Of a stretch of DNA of 64,000 nucleotides, positions 8,160 through 17,406 are shown one piece after another (positions within the stretch are counted from its first letter, which is position 1; the number at the start of each line of letters is the position of its first letter). The notes under the pieces are model-generated. The model worked only from the letters and a program-made list of their open reading frames with translations, had not been told where the DNA came from and did no database searches. This stretch comes from Luxibacter massiliensis (GTDB lineage: Bacteria > Bacillota > Clostridia > Lachnospirales > Lachnospiraceae): contig NZ_UWOE01000001.1 of NCBI RefSeq assembly GCF_900604355.1, positions 868,001-932,000 on the forward strand. Reading direction: 5' to 3'. Both the position numbers and the translations under genes were made by a program.

Positions 8160-9974
8160 ATGGGCAAAGAGAAAAAACAAAAAAACGGTATTCCTGGGTT
8201 ATTAGAAATGGCCGGTCAGAAAAAAACCTTGATGATCGTTGGTGCTTCGCTTTCAACGATTGCGGCGCTGTTCCAATTAGCTCCGTATCTGGCTGTCTAT
8301 AAAGTCATGACGGAACTTCTGCGCAATGCTGCAGATATTAGCCAAGTGGACACTTCTTATATGACCTTTTGGGCCTTATTCGGAACCGTCGGGTTGGTGA
8401 TCTGCTATGTATTTATGTATATAGGTGGTATGATCGGCCATATAGCGGCCTACCGTACCCTTTATGGAATCCGTGTAAAGCTGTCCCAGCATATCAGTGG
8501 ATTGCCCTTGGGGTGGTTCAGCCGCAATTCTATCGGTAAGGTAAAGCAGATTACTGAGCAGGACGTTGAACAGATTGAGATTTTTATTGCTCACCAGTTT
8601 CCAGATATGGTTAGTACCGTTGCCGTGATTGTATTTATGGTTGCCGTTATGTTCAGCCTGAATGTCTGGCTTGCTCTTGCCTGTATTATTCCAATTATCG
8701 TAGGTTTTGTTGTGCAGTTCTCCTTTATGTTTGGAGCAAAAGCCAAAGAGGGTTTGAAAGAATACTACGACGCAATGGAGAATATCAATACATCTTCTGT
8801 GCAGTATGTGAGAGGTATGCCCTCTATCAAAATTTTCGGACAGACTGTACGCTCTTTCCGAAAGTTCTATGATGACATTGTCGCCTACCGCGATATGACT
8901 ACAAAATATGCAGACAATTACGAACCTTGTTATGTATTGTTCCGCGTATTTGTACTTTCGCTCTCCGCATTTATTATCCCTGTAGGTATGCTGTTCCTTA
9001 CAGGAAATCCGCAGAATATGGCATTTGCTATGACACTGCTGTTTGTCCTGGTTTTTGCACCGGGAATTGCTACGCCTGTATTTAAGTTTAACAACTTTGG
9101 TTCCAGCTTCAACAATATCAATGAAGGCGTGCGGCGCGTGAACGAAGTGTTAAGCACAAATGAGGTAAAAGAACCGGAAATCAGTAAAAAACCCAATGGA
9201 TATACGATTGAGTTTCACAATGTATCTTTTTCCTATGAGGACGGGCCAAAGGTCTTAGATCATGTGAGTTTTACTGCCGATCAGGGAGCAATAACGGCTC
9301 TTGTGGGACCCTCCGGGTCTGGAAAATCAACCATTGCACAGCTTATTCCCCGATTTTGGGACGTAAAGGAAGGCCGCGTAACGATTGGCGGCGTAGATAT
9401 CCGGGACATGAAAACGGAAGCTTTGATGAATACCATGTCTTTCGTGTTTCAAGACTGCTTTCTATTTTCCGATACGCTCTATAATAACATTGCTGTGGGA
9501 AGACCCGGCGCAACAAAAGAAGAAGTCTATGCAGCGGCCAGGGCAGCACAATGTCATGAATTTATTGAAAAACTGCCCCAAGGTTACGATACCTTAATTG
9601 GGGAGGGAGGAGTATATTTATCGGGAGGCGAAGAACAGCGGGTTTCCGTAGCAAGAGCAATCTTAAAAAATGCTCCAATCCTGATTCTTGATGAGGCAAC
9701 CGCCTATGCCGACCCAGAGAATGAGTATCAAATGCAGTTGGCGCTACAAGAATTGATTAAAAACAAGACTGTGTTGATTATCGCCCACCGCCTGATGACT
9801 ATTCGGAACGCTAATAAGATTATGGTTATCAATCGCGGGATCATCGAAGAAGCAGGAACCCATGAGCAGCTTCTAAAAAATAAAAAAACCTACTATAAGA
9901 TGTGGGTAGCCTATACAGCTTCGTCCGATTGGGAGCTGAAAAAAGGGACGGATAAGGAGGCGGCACAAGTATGA
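8160..9974 (+). CDS. ABC half-transporter (membrane domain plus ATPase), subunit 1
   Basis: This 604-residue protein has an exporter-fold membrane domain (about 20-320) followed by an ATPase with Walker A GPSGSGKST (about 382-390), signature LSGGEEQR, Walker B ILILDEATAYAD and switch histidine IIAHRL. The D-loop reads AYAD rather than the common SALD. ATG 8160 is used because AAAGGAG ends 10 bases before it. The stop overlaps the next gene's start (ATGA), so the two are co-translated and probably form a heterodimer. Such pairs behind ECF genes and an AraC regulator resemble YbtP/YbtQ and IrtA/IrtB, which have exporter folds but import siderophores. Confidence 0.9.
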   Translation: MGKEKKQKNGIPGLLEMAGQKKTLMIVGASLSTIAALFQLAPYLAVYKVMTELLRNAADISQVDTSYMTFWALFGTVGLVICYVFMYIGGMIGHIAAYRTLYGIRVKLSQHISGLPLGWFSRNSIGKVKQITEQDVEQIEIFIAHQFPDMVSTVAVIVFMVAVMFSLNVWLALACIIPIIVGFVVQFSFMFGAKAKEGLKEYYDAMENINTSSVQYVRGMPSIKIFGQTVRSFRKFYDDIVAYRDMTTKYADNYEPCYVLFRVFVLSLSAFIIPVGMLFLTGNPQNMAFAMTLLFVLVFAPGIATPVFKFNNFGSSFNNINEGVRRVNEVLSTNEVKEPEISKKPNGYTIEFHNVSFSYEDGPKVLDHVSFTADQGAITALVGPSGSGKSTIAQLIPRFWDVKEGRVTIGGVDIRDMKTEALMNTMSFVFQDCFLFSDTLYNNIAVGRPGATKEEVYAAARAAQCHEFIEKLPQGYDTLIGEGGVYLSGGEEQRVSVARAILKNAPILILDEATAYADPENEYQMQLALQELIKNKTVLIIAHRLMTIRNANKIMVINRGIIEEAGTHEQLLKNKKTYYKMWVAYTASSDWELKKGTDKEAAQV

Positions 9975-11755
9975 AAAAGACAAATCCTGTTTATCAGGTA
10001 ACGGCTGGGAATCCTAAGAAACTGAAAAAGCCAGTTATCTGGACGGTTGTTACCAATGTAAATCTGTTTTCTTTTATGTTTCTGGCATTGTTTGTCATTA
10101 CGATATATTCGTTCTTTGCTGGTGACACTGGTTCTCTGGATATTAAAACCCTATGGCTGTCTTGGGGCGGTATTTTGGTAACTTCCATTGTAGTCTATAT
10201 TTTGGAGCGCAAAGCAACCCATGCAACTTTCCATGATGGTTATGCGGCCAGCGCAGACGGGCGAATCCGTCTTGCGGAGCATATCCGTAAACTGCCTCTG
10301 GGATTTCTTATGAGCAAGGATTCCGGTGAATTAGGAAATACCATGATGAACGATTTCAGCCAGATCGAGGAAGGTGTTACACACATTTTGCCGCAGCTTA
10401 TCAGCGGTATCATTGTAGCGTTTCTGGCCCTGTTTGGAATGGCTTTTGCTGATTGGCGCATGGCGCTGGCAATGTTCGCAGGATTGCCTGTCACTTTCTT
10501 GATTCTTTGGGGTGTCCGTGTGATCGACCGCAAACGTGGCGCAGCACACACAAGAGCAAGAATTGAGCAGACAAACCGATTGCAGGAATATCTTACTGGA
10601 ATGAAAGTTATGAAAGCGTATAACCTGCGGGGGGCAAATTTCAAAAAGCTGGAATGTGCTTTCCATAACTTTATGAAAGAAAGCATTAAGCTGGAAGGTG
10701 TATCTGGCCCGTTTTACTTGATAGCGGTTGCGTTCCTGCAAATCGGGCTTTCTATGATTACGATGGCCGGCACTTATCTGCTTATCGGCGGCACACTGGA
10801 ATTGCCAATGCTGATTATCTTCCTTTTGGTTGGATCTCGTGTATTTGACCCATTAGTGAGCGCCATTACTCAGCTTCCCGTATTTACTTATCAGGCCGCT
10901 GGGGGAAAGCGTATTGTAGATTTACTGGAAGAACCCACTATGCAGGGCGATGGGGAAGTCCCGGAAGATCACAATGTTATCTTTGAGAATGTTACTTTTG
11001 GCTACAAGGTGAATTGCTCCGAAAGAGCAAGAGAGGGCAGCCTGGGCTGTGGGAAAGATGTGGTACTTCACAATGTCAACGCAAGTTTCCCGAAAGGAAC
11101 CATGACAGCTATTGTTGGACCTTCCGGCAGTGGGAAAAGCACAATGCTTCGTTTGATTGCCAGATTCTATGACCCGCAGAGCGGCGTTGTCCGCTTTGGA
11201 GGAGTTGATGAAAAGACAGTTGACCCGGAGAAGCTAATGTCTAAAATATCCGTGGTCTTTCAAGATGTGTATTTGTTCCAGGATACCATTGGAAATAATA
11301 TCCGCTATGGTAAGGAAAACGCTACACAGGGGGAGATTGAAGCAGCCGCGAAGCTGGCTCATTGCCATGATTTTATTATGGCTTTGCCAAACGGTTACAA
11401 TACTATGGTTGGCGAGGGCGGTTCTACTTTATCGGGTGGGGAGAAACAGCGAATTTCTATTGCTCGTGCAATCCTTAAAGATGCACCTGTGCTGCTGCTT
11501 GACGAAGCAACATCTTCTCTTGATCCCGAAAACGAGGTGGAAGTGCAGCAGGCTATTGAGGAATTGGTAAAAGACCGCACCGTTGTGATGATTGCCCACA
11601 AATTAAAAACTATCGCCGGTGCCGATCAGATTATTGTACTGAATCAGGGTCAAGTAAAAGAAGTAGGGACTCATGAGGAACTAATGAAAAAACAAGGGTT
11701 ATATCATCATTTGTGGAATATTCAGCAGACTACGGCTGGTTGGCAAATCAATTAA
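9971..11755 (+). CDS. ABC half-transporter (membrane domain plus ATPase), subunit 2
   Basis: This 594-residue protein is the partner of the preceding gene and starts within its stop codon. Residues 25-310 form the six-helix membrane domain. The ATPase has Walker A GPSGSGKST near residue 383, signature LSGGEKQR, Walker B LLLDEATSSLD and MIAHKL. An unusual insertion, VNCSERAREGSLGCGK, sits between the first two strands of the ATPase domain near residue 345; subunit 1 lacks it. Both ATP sites look competent. It is the last gene of the cassette. Confidence 0.9.
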   Translation: MKKTNPVYQVTAGNPKKLKKPVIWTVVTNVNLFSFMFLALFVITIYSFFAGDTGSLDIKTLWLSWGGILVTSIVVYILERKATHATFHDGYAASADGRIRLAEHIRKLPLGFLMSKDSGELGNTMMNDFSQIEEGVTHILPQLISGIIVAFLALFGMAFADWRMALAMFAGLPVTFLILWGVRVIDRKRGAAHTRARIEQTNRLQEYLTGMKVMKAYNLRGANFKKLECAFHNFMKESIKLEGVSGPFYLIAVAFLQIGLSMITMAGTYLLIGGTLELPMLIIFLLVGSRVFDPLVSAITQLPVFTYQAAGGKRIVDLLEEPTMQGDGEVPEDHNVIFENVTFGYKVNCSERAREGSLGCGKDVVLHNVNASFPKGTMTAIVGPSGSGKSTMLRLIARFYDPQSGVVRFGGVDEKTVDPEKLMSKISVVFQDVYLFQDTIGNNIRYGKENATQGEIEAAAKLAHCHDFIMALPNGYNTMVGEGGSTLSGGEKQRISIARAILKDAPVLLLDEATSSLDPENEVEVQQAIEELVKDRTVVMIAHKLKTIAGADQIIVLNQGQVKEVGTHEELMKKQGLYHHLWNIQQTTAGWQIN

Positions 11756-12229
11756 AGTTTCAGGATTTCACTGAAAAGTAGGCGTGTCATTTGGTCTTGA
11801 CTTCATCGGGGAAAGTGTCAAAAAGAACGGATGGAAATGCTGCGGCAGTTAGCAATACAGTAGTTACAGATATTGGAAACAGCGAGTTTTAGTAATTTGC
11901 CTGAATTAGAATCGAGAAAACAAGGCATTACGGTTGAAGAAATGAGGGGGCAAATTGCTATGCGAATCAGAAAGGGTTTAAGCGATTCCGACCCGAATCG
12001 CCGATTACAGTGGGAATAGATTCTCTACGCTGAGATATGCCGGTACCGGAGGAATATTTGGACTATGTGTTAAAGTAGATTTACGAAGAAGAGGGCGAAG
12101 AAGTATTAAAACAATATATTAGAGATTAAGAATTCAATTTCTAAAAATAAAAAGTTTAGATTTTTATTTTTGATTTTCAGGGGTTTTTTTGCTAAACTTA
12201 AAGCAATTTAAAAATAAGGGGGGATAGTT
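11756..12229. other. Gene-free stretch with ORF debris
   Basis: This 474-base stretch lies between the ABC cassette and the LysR gene. It holds short coding-like fragments broken by stops. One reads NLPELESRKQGITVEEMRGQ near 11900. Another, 12037-12129, reads MPVPEEYLDYVLK, a TAG, then IYEEEGEEVLKQYIRD. They look like decayed mobile-element or regulator genes, but I cannot name a family. The last 50 bases before LysR are AT-rich and may carry its promoter. Confidence 0.5.
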
Positions 12230-13123
12230 TTGCTGCTAAGACAAATGAAATACTTTGTTTCCGTTGTAGACTGCAACAGCTTTACAGAGGCGGCGGAACA
12301 AAATTATATATCTCAATCAGCCATTTCACAGCAGATACAGGCATTGGAAAAAGATTTAGGCATACCTCTTATTATCCGGGAAAACCGCAAATTTTCCCTC
12401 ACACCTGCCGGAGAATACTTTTACAATCACTGTAAAGGTATTTTAGACGAAGTGGAGGATTTGCGCAGGAATACTGTTCAGTTAGGAAAAGACTCTGAAT
12501 TACAGCTTCGTATCGGGTATCTTAGATGTTACAGTGGTCAGGAGCTGCATGAGGCATTGGCAGAATTTTCCCAGACTTATCCAGAGGTGTCAATCAATAT
12601 CATCAATGGAACCCATGAGGAATTATACGATCATCTTCGTTTTGGCACGGTGGATGTTGTCCTGACAGACCAGCGCCGCGCGTTTTCAGATGAGTATGTA
12701 AATTACCAGCTTCTTAAGTGTGGCTGCTATGCGGAACTTTCCACACGCAATAGGCTTAGCAGACAGGGATATGTGACACTGAAAGATTTAAGAAGCACAC
12801 CTTGTATTTTGATTTCTTCCAGAGAACAACAAAATGTGGAGGAGGACTATTATAAGAATACGCTGGGCTTCGGAGGGAATTTTCTCTTTGCAGAGAATCT
12901 GGAGGAAGGCCGCCTGATGGTGGTTGGAAATCGGGGATTTCTTCCCATCGAGAGCGTTGGAACATTGCCGCCGGAGGGGCCTGCTATTCACAGACTCCCC
13001 ATTTATCGAAATGGAAAACAGGTTCTTCGCAACTATTGCGTTTTCTGGCGTAAGGAACAGACCAATTATTACATAGAAGAATTTACAAATATTCTTCACC
13101 GCTTGCTGAAGCCTATTGAATAA
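12230..13123 (+). CDS. LysR-family transcriptional regulator
   Basis: This 297-residue protein starts at TTG 12230, supported by a GGGGGGA ribosome site just upstream and by alignment of LLRQMKYFVSVVD with the usual LysR N-terminus. The winged HTH (FTEAAEQNYISQSAISQQIQ, then LGIPLIIRENRKFSLTPAG) is followed by a substrate-binding-type effector domain from about residue 90. LysR proteins often control adjacent genes. The next genes on the same strand encode a flavodoxin and aldo/keto reductases, so a redox or reactive-electrophile response is plausible but unproven. Confidence 0.92.
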   Translation: MLLRQMKYFVSVVDCNSFTEAAEQNYISQSAISQQIQALEKDLGIPLIIRENRKFSLTPAGEYFYNHCKGILDEVEDLRRNTVQLGKDSELQLRIGYLRCYSGQELHEALAEFSQTYPEVSINIINGTHEELYDHLRFGTVDVVLTDQRRAFSDEYVNYQLLKCGCYAELSTRNRLSRQGYVTLKDLRSTPCILISSREQQNVEEDYYKNTLGFGGNFLFAENLEEGRLMVVGNRGFLPIESVGTLPPEGPAIHRLPIYRNGKQVLRNYCVFWRKEQTNYYIEEFTNILHRLLKPIE

Positions 13124-13183
13124 GTTTAACATCGCACTGCGGCAGATAGGAAATAGGTTGCTTTGGCAACTTGCCGTAGGCAG

Positions 13184-13205
13184 AGAATCTCGCAAGCGGG
13201 ATTCT
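13184..13205 (+). terminator. Hairpin after LysR gene
   Basis: AGAATC and GATTCT pair around a small CGC/GCG stem, followed by an AT-rich but not strictly T-rich tract. A second small hairpin (GTTGCTTTGGCAAC, 13157-13170) precedes it. This is a possible weak terminator between LysR and flavodoxin. Confidence 0.45.
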
Positions 13206-13308
13206 ATTTATATTCGCATAAGTTTTACTTATCAAAAACCGCAGAAATCCGAATTGCTGATTTTCTGATTTTGATTAAAATAGGAATCAGAAAAGGAGGT
13301 AGCAGACA

Positions 13309-13824
13309 ATGAATAAAACATTGATCGTATATTATTCCCGGAAAGGCGAGAACTACTGGAATGGGAGCATTAAGGACTTATCAAAAGGCAATACGGAAGT
13401 CGTTGCAGAGATGATTCAGGAAATAACCGGAGGCGATTTATTTGAAGTGGATACCATAAATCCCTACGCAAAAGATTATCATACCTGCACAGAGGAAGCG
13501 AAGAAAGAACTTCAAAACAATGACAGACCGGAATTAAAAGGGTATCTGGACAGCCTTGAACCCTACGATACGATTTTCGTGGGTTATCCAAACTGGTGGG
13601 GAACGATGCCGATGGCCATGTTTACATTTTTAGAGCATTATGATTTATCTGGCAAACGGATTCTCCCCTTCTGCACCAATGAGGGCAGCGGAATGGGAAA
13701 CAGTGAACAGGATTTAAAGAAAATCTGCAAAGGAGCATCGGTTGAAAAAGGACTGCCGATTCGAGGAACCCAAGCGGCTAATTCACGAAAGACAGTGGAA
13801 ACATGGGTAAAAAGTTTCGGGTAA
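13309..13824 (+). CDS. Flavodoxin family protein
   Basis: This 171-residue flavodoxin has the FMN phosphate loop near the N-terminus (TLIVYYSRKGENYWNGS with the following GNTEVVA), then the flavin-shielding segment VGYPNWWGTMPMAM and a late TNEGSGMGNS loop. It belongs to the flavodoxin_4-like group, electron carriers or small quinone/flavin reductases in the cytosol. An AAAGGAGG site precedes ATG 13309. It leads a run of oxidoreductase genes. About 30 bases later a ribosome site introduces a 12-codon ORF and then the first aldo/keto reductase. Confidence 0.9.
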   Translation: MNKTLIVYYSRKGENYWNGSIKDLSKGNTEVVAEMIQEITGGDLFEVDTINPYAKDYHTCTEEAKKELQNNDRPELKGYLDSLEPYDTIFVGYPNWWGTMPMAMFTFLEHYDLSGKRILPFCTNEGSGMGNSEQDLKKICKGASVEKGLPIRGTQAANSRKTVETWVKSFG

Positions 13825-13852
13825 AGGCAGGACTTCTACAGGAGGAAAACAA

Positions 13853-13891
13853 ATGAGTATTACAGAGGCTTTTGAGGAAGAGAAGAAATGA
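13853..13891 (+). other. 12-codon ORF overlapping the aldo/keto reductase start
   Basis: A strong AGGAGG site at 13840-13845 precedes ATG 13853, which encodes MSITEAFEEEKK. Its TGA overlaps the next start as ATGA. It looks like the preserved 5' end of a deleted gene, now acting as a translational leader for the aldo/keto reductase. It may have no function of its own. Confidence 0.4.
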
Positions 13892-14877
13892 AATTTCGTA
13901 TGTTAGGAAATTCAGATTTGAAAGTATTTCCTGTGGGACTTGGCTGTATGGGACTGAGCCAGAGTTATCCTCCCTTCCCGGATAAAAAGGAGGCTGTTTC
14001 TTTTCTACAGGAAGCAGTGGAAACGGGAGAAAATTTCTTTGACACCTCTGAATTGTATGGACTTTATGCAAACGAGGAATTAGTGGGCAAGGCGCTGAAA
14101 CCCTACCGGGATCGAGTCGTGATTGCCACGAAGTTTGGCTGGAATATCCTGAATGGAGTCTGCCGCGGTCTTGACAGCCGCCCGGAAACAATCCGCAAGG
14201 CTGTGGAAGGTTCTTTGAAGCGGCTGCACACAGACTATATTGACCTTTATTACCAGCACCGGGTCGATCCGCAGGTGGCCATTGAGGAGGTGGCTGGTGC
14301 AGTACAGAAGTTGATGGAAGAAGGGAAGGTTCTGGCATGGGGACTTTCTGAGGCAGGCGTTCAGACCATCCGCAGAGCTCATACCATTCAGCCGTTGGCT
14401 GCGGTGCAGAGCGAATATTCCATGTGGTATCGGGAACCGGAAAAGGAACTTATCCCTGTGCTGGAGGAATTGGGAATCGGATTCGTACCGTTCAGTCCCC
14501 TGGGAAAGGGTTTTCTCACCGGAACCATAAAAAAAGATGCGGTATTTGCTGAGAATGATGTCCGTCATTCCATTCCAAGATTTAATAATCAGGAAAATCT
14601 TACGGCAAATCAGGAACTGGCAGAAGCCGTAAAGCAGTTTGCTGCTGAGAGAGAACTGGCTCCATCCCAGATTGCACTGGCCTGGCTGCTTCATCAGAAG
14701 GACTGGATTGTTCCCATTCCCGGAACGAAAACCGTATCCAGACTACAGGAAAATATGAGTGCGGCCTATGTAGAGTTAAAAGAGAAAGATTGGAATATTC
14801 TTGATGGAATTCTTCAGAGATTTCCAGTAGCAGGAAACAGATATTCAGAGAGTATGATGCAGATGGTGGGACGATAG
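13888..14877 (+). CDS. Aldo/keto reductase
   Basis: This 329-residue (beta/alpha)8-barrel NADPH-dependent reductase carries the AKR tetrad in order: Asp in FFDTSELYG (near 51), Tyr in the same motif (near 56), Lys in IATKFGW (near 84) and His in YYQHRVDP (near 120). Cofactor-binding elements QSEYSMW, FSPLGKGFLTG and IPIPGTKTVSRLQENM are present. It is closest to AKR13/YhdN-like reductases of small aldehydes or ketones. Its start overlaps the stop of a 12-codon ORF. A second, similar AKR follows eight bases later. Confidence 0.92.
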   Translation: MKFRMLGNSDLKVFPVGLGCMGLSQSYPPFPDKKEAVSFLQEAVETGENFFDTSELYGLYANEELVGKALKPYRDRVVIATKFGWNILNGVCRGLDSRPETIRKAVEGSLKRLHTDYIDLYYQHRVDPQVAIEEVAGAVQKLMEEGKVLAWGLSEAGVQTIRRAHTIQPLAAVQSEYSMWYREPEKELIPVLEELGIGFVPFSPLGKGFLTGTIKKDAVFAENDVRHSIPRFNNQENLTANQELAEAVKQFAAERELAPSQIALAWLLHQKDWIVPIPGTKTVSRLQENMSAAYVELKEKDWNILDGILQRFPVAGNRYSESMMQMVGR

Positions 14878-14885
14878 GAGGAAGT

Positions 14886-15863
14886 ATGGAACTGAGAAAA
14901 TTAGGAACAAGTGGAATAAAAGTATCGCCAATAGGACTTGGCTGTATGGGAATTACTCATGCCAGCGGCACACCTATGGAGAAGAAAGACGGTGTGGAAG
15001 TGCTCAGGAAAGCTTACGAGATGGGATATACATTTTTTGATACGGCTGAGTGCTATACGGGGATTTATCCAAGCGGAGAAATTGCATATAACGAAGAAGT
15101 TGTCGGAGAGGCCCTGCGCCCGATTCGTAATAACATTGTGCTTGCTACAAAATTTGGAGTGCAGCATGGCGGGAATCATTTGATTATGGACAGCCGGCCT
15201 GAAACGATCCGTACTTCTGTGGAAGGAAGTCTAAAGCGTTTAGGAACGAATTATATCGATCTTTATTATCAGCATCGGATTGATCCCAATGTTGCACCGG
15301 AGGAAGTTGCTGGCGTAATGGAGGAACTCATCAAAGAAGGGAAAATTCGTGCATGGGGAATCTCAGAAGTGAATGAGGAATATCTGCGGCGCGCTCATGC
15401 AGTCTGCCCCGTTACGGCAATCCAGAATCGTTATTCTATGATGGCGCGTTGGTATGAACCATTGTTTCCTGTGGCAGAAGAATTGGGGATTTCCTATATT
15501 GCCTTTTCCCCGCTTGGGAATGGATTTTTGACTGGAAAATATGATAACCATACAAAATTTGAAGAAGGAAACGACTTCCGCAGTATAATGCCGCAATATA
15601 CAGAGTCTGGTTATGAAAAAGGGCGTGAATTACTGACATTATTGCATGATCTGGCAGAGAAAAAATACGCAACGCCAGCACAGATTTCTCTTGCATGGAT
15701 GCTGGCAAAGAAACCGTTTATCATTCCGATTCCGGGAAGCAGAAAACCGGAAAGACTAAAGGAGAATCTGGGAGCAGCAGAGATCGTTTTAGGGAAAGAA
15801 GAAATGGCAGAAATTGATGAGAAATTGAACACAATGGAGTTTGATGTGTTTGGCGGACATTAA
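14886..15863 (+). CDS. Aldo/keto reductase, second copy
   Basis: This 325-residue reductase is clearly paralogous to its neighbour, with matching GLGCMGITHA, FFDTAECYTG, LATKFGVQHGG, YYQHRIDPNVAPEEVAG and FSPLGNGFLTG. The catalytic Asp, Tyr, Lys and His are all present. An AGGAGG site sits just before ATG 14886. The pair probably arose by duplication. Its 3' end runs into a cupin fragment in another frame, which shows that sequence was lost between the two genes. Confidence 0.92.
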   Translation: MELRKLGTSGIKVSPIGLGCMGITHASGTPMEKKDGVEVLRKAYEMGYTFFDTAECYTGIYPSGEIAYNEEVVGEALRPIRNNIVLATKFGVQHGGNHLIMDSRPETIRTSVEGSLKRLGTNYIDLYYQHRIDPNVAPEEVAGVMEELIKEGKIRAWGISEVNEEYLRRAHAVCPVTAIQNRYSMMARWYEPLFPVAEELGISYIAFSPLGNGFLTGKYDNHTKFEEGNDFRSIMPQYTESGYEKGRELLTLLHDLAEKKYATPAQISLAWMLAKKPFIIPIPGSRKPERLKENLGAAEIVLGKEEMAEIDEKLNTMEFDVFGGH

Positions 15864-16098
15864 AGATGGAGGTCAGCTTTTAATCTGTACTGCGGGGGAA
15901 GGCTGGTATCAGGAAGAAGGAAAAGAGGCGGTCAGTCTGGTTCCAGGCAGTGTCATTGTGATACCTGCAAATGTAAAACACTGGCATGGCGCAAAGGCAG
16001 ATAGCTGGTTTTCTCACATTGCCTGTGAGATACCCGGTGAGGAGTGCGGCACAGAATGGTGCGAAGCAGTAACGGACAAGGAATATCATCGGCTTTAA
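15862..16098 (+). pseudogene. Cupin-domain protein, N-terminus deleted
   Basis: The frame reads GGQLLICTAGEGWYQEEGK, then VIVIPANVKHWHGAKADSWF and a family-like end (WCEAVTDKEYHRL). This is the second half of a small cupin with the conserved GxxxxIPxxxxHWHG motif. The N-terminal half with the first metal-binding motif is missing, and the remaining frame overlaps the end of the upstream reductase. No ribosome site serves it. It is a deletion remnant of a once-separate gene in this cluster. Confidence 0.8.
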
Positions 16099-16114
16099 GT
16101 GAAGGAGGGTTTCA

Positions 16115-16459
16115 ATGAACACCCTTCATGCCTGCCAGATAGCAAAGCGGTGCAATGAAAAGCGAGTGATGGCAGAGGCTGTGAAATGGGGCGAGAAAGG
16201 CGCTCGCGTCAATTCCATTTCTCCGGGAATCGTGGTAACACCGCTGGCACTTGACGAGTTCAACGGCCCTCGTGGAGATTTCTATAAAAATATGTTTGCA
16301 AAGTGTCCGGCAGGCCGTCCGGGAACTGCAGATGAAATTGCAAATGTGGCGGAGCTTTTGATGAGTGATAAGGGCGCTTTTATTACCGGAGCAGATTTTC
16401 TGATTGACGGTGGAGCAACGGCCAGTTATTTCTATGGACCGTTAAAACAGGAACAATAA
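16115..16459 (+). pseudogene. SDR oxidoreductase, C-terminal fragment
   Basis: This 114-codon frame has a good AAGGAGGG site but matches only the C-terminal third of a classical short-chain dehydrogenase: AKRCNEKRVMAEAVKWGEKG, then ARVNSISPGIVVTPLA and GAFITGADFLIDGGATASY. The Rossmann nucleotide site is gone. The catalytic YxxxK position reads CQIAK, so the tyrosine is also lost. It may be expressed but cannot be an active SDR. It looks like an internal deletion that kept the original start region. Confidence 0.78.
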
Positions 16460-16516
16460 GCCTTGTCTGTCGGTAGATACCTTGGCTTTTAAATCAATGA
16501 AAGGAGAGATTCAAAC

Positions 16517-17350
16517 ATGAGTAAAACATGGCTTATTACAGGTGTTTCCAGTGGCTTTGGGTTTGAGATGACTAAACTGCTTCTGGAAGCCGGAGATACT
16601 GTCATTGGTACAGTACGGAATTCAGAAAAAGTAAAGGCGTTGATAGAAGCCTACCCGCTTTCTTTTGACTGCCGGATCTTAGATGTGACAGATGTTCCAG
16701 CGATCCATCGTCTGGTGGCAGAAGCATTTGCACAGCATGGCAGAATTGATGTCATCGTCAGCAATGCAGGCTACGGTTTATTCGGATGTGCAGAGGAACT
16801 AAACGATGAGGAGATCAGCCACATCATTGCGACGAACCTGACCGGTTCCATTATGCTGATCCGGGACAGTCTGCCCTATCTGCGGTCACAGAAAGGCGGA
16901 CGCATCATCCAGATGTCTACTTACGGAGGGCAGGTGGCTTACCCTGCCAACTCCATGTACCACGCCACCAAGTTTGGGATTGAAGGATTCTGTGAAGCAG
17001 TGTCTCAGGAGGTCAGTCAGTTTGGCATCGGCGTCACGCTGGTAGAACCAGGCGGTGCGCGCACAGAGTTCCGCTATGGAAGTGCGAAGGTTGCAAAACT
17101 GATGCCGGAATACGATAGCTGTCACGGCTTCCTCAACATGCTTGATCCGGCGCAAGGGCTTGCTCCCGGTGATCCAGTGAAAATGGCACGGCGTATTATT
17201 GAGAGTGTAGATATGACTCCTGCACCGCTCCGTATGGTTCTTGGTTCCCAGGCTCTTTCGGCGACACTTACCCGTTTAAGGGAGCGTGTGGCGGATTATG
17301 AAACGCAGACAGAGCTGGCGGCTTCCACAGATTTTCCGACAGGAGAATAA
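16517..17350 (+). CDS. Short-chain dehydrogenase/reductase (SDR)
   Basis: This 277-residue classical SDR has the nucleotide-binding TGVSSGFG (8-15), SNAG (82-85), catalytic Ser near 135 (QMSTYGG) and YHATK with Tyr148 and Lys152. LVEPGGARTEF follows the active site, typical of the group of intracellular SDRs with PGxxxT. Length and motifs are intact. The start is ATG 16517 after AAAGGAGAG. It closes the oxidoreductase cluster, and its substrate cannot be told from the sequence. Confidence 0.93.
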   Translation: MSKTWLITGVSSGFGFEMTKLLLEAGDTVIGTVRNSEKVKALIEAYPLSFDCRILDVTDVPAIHRLVAEAFAQHGRIDVIVSNAGYGLFGCAEELNDEEISHIIATNLTGSIMLIRDSLPYLRSQKGGRIIQMSTYGGQVAYPANSMYHATKFGIEGFCEAVSQEVSQFGIGVTLVEPGGARTEFRYGSAKVAKLMPEYDSCHGFLNMLDPAQGLAPGDPVKMARRIIESVDMTPAPLRMVLGSQALSATLTRLRERVADYETQTELAASTDFPTGE

Positions 17351-17406
17351 AAACTGTTGTTATGAGGAGACCATGATAGCCATATCTAATTTACAATATA
17401 AAGACC

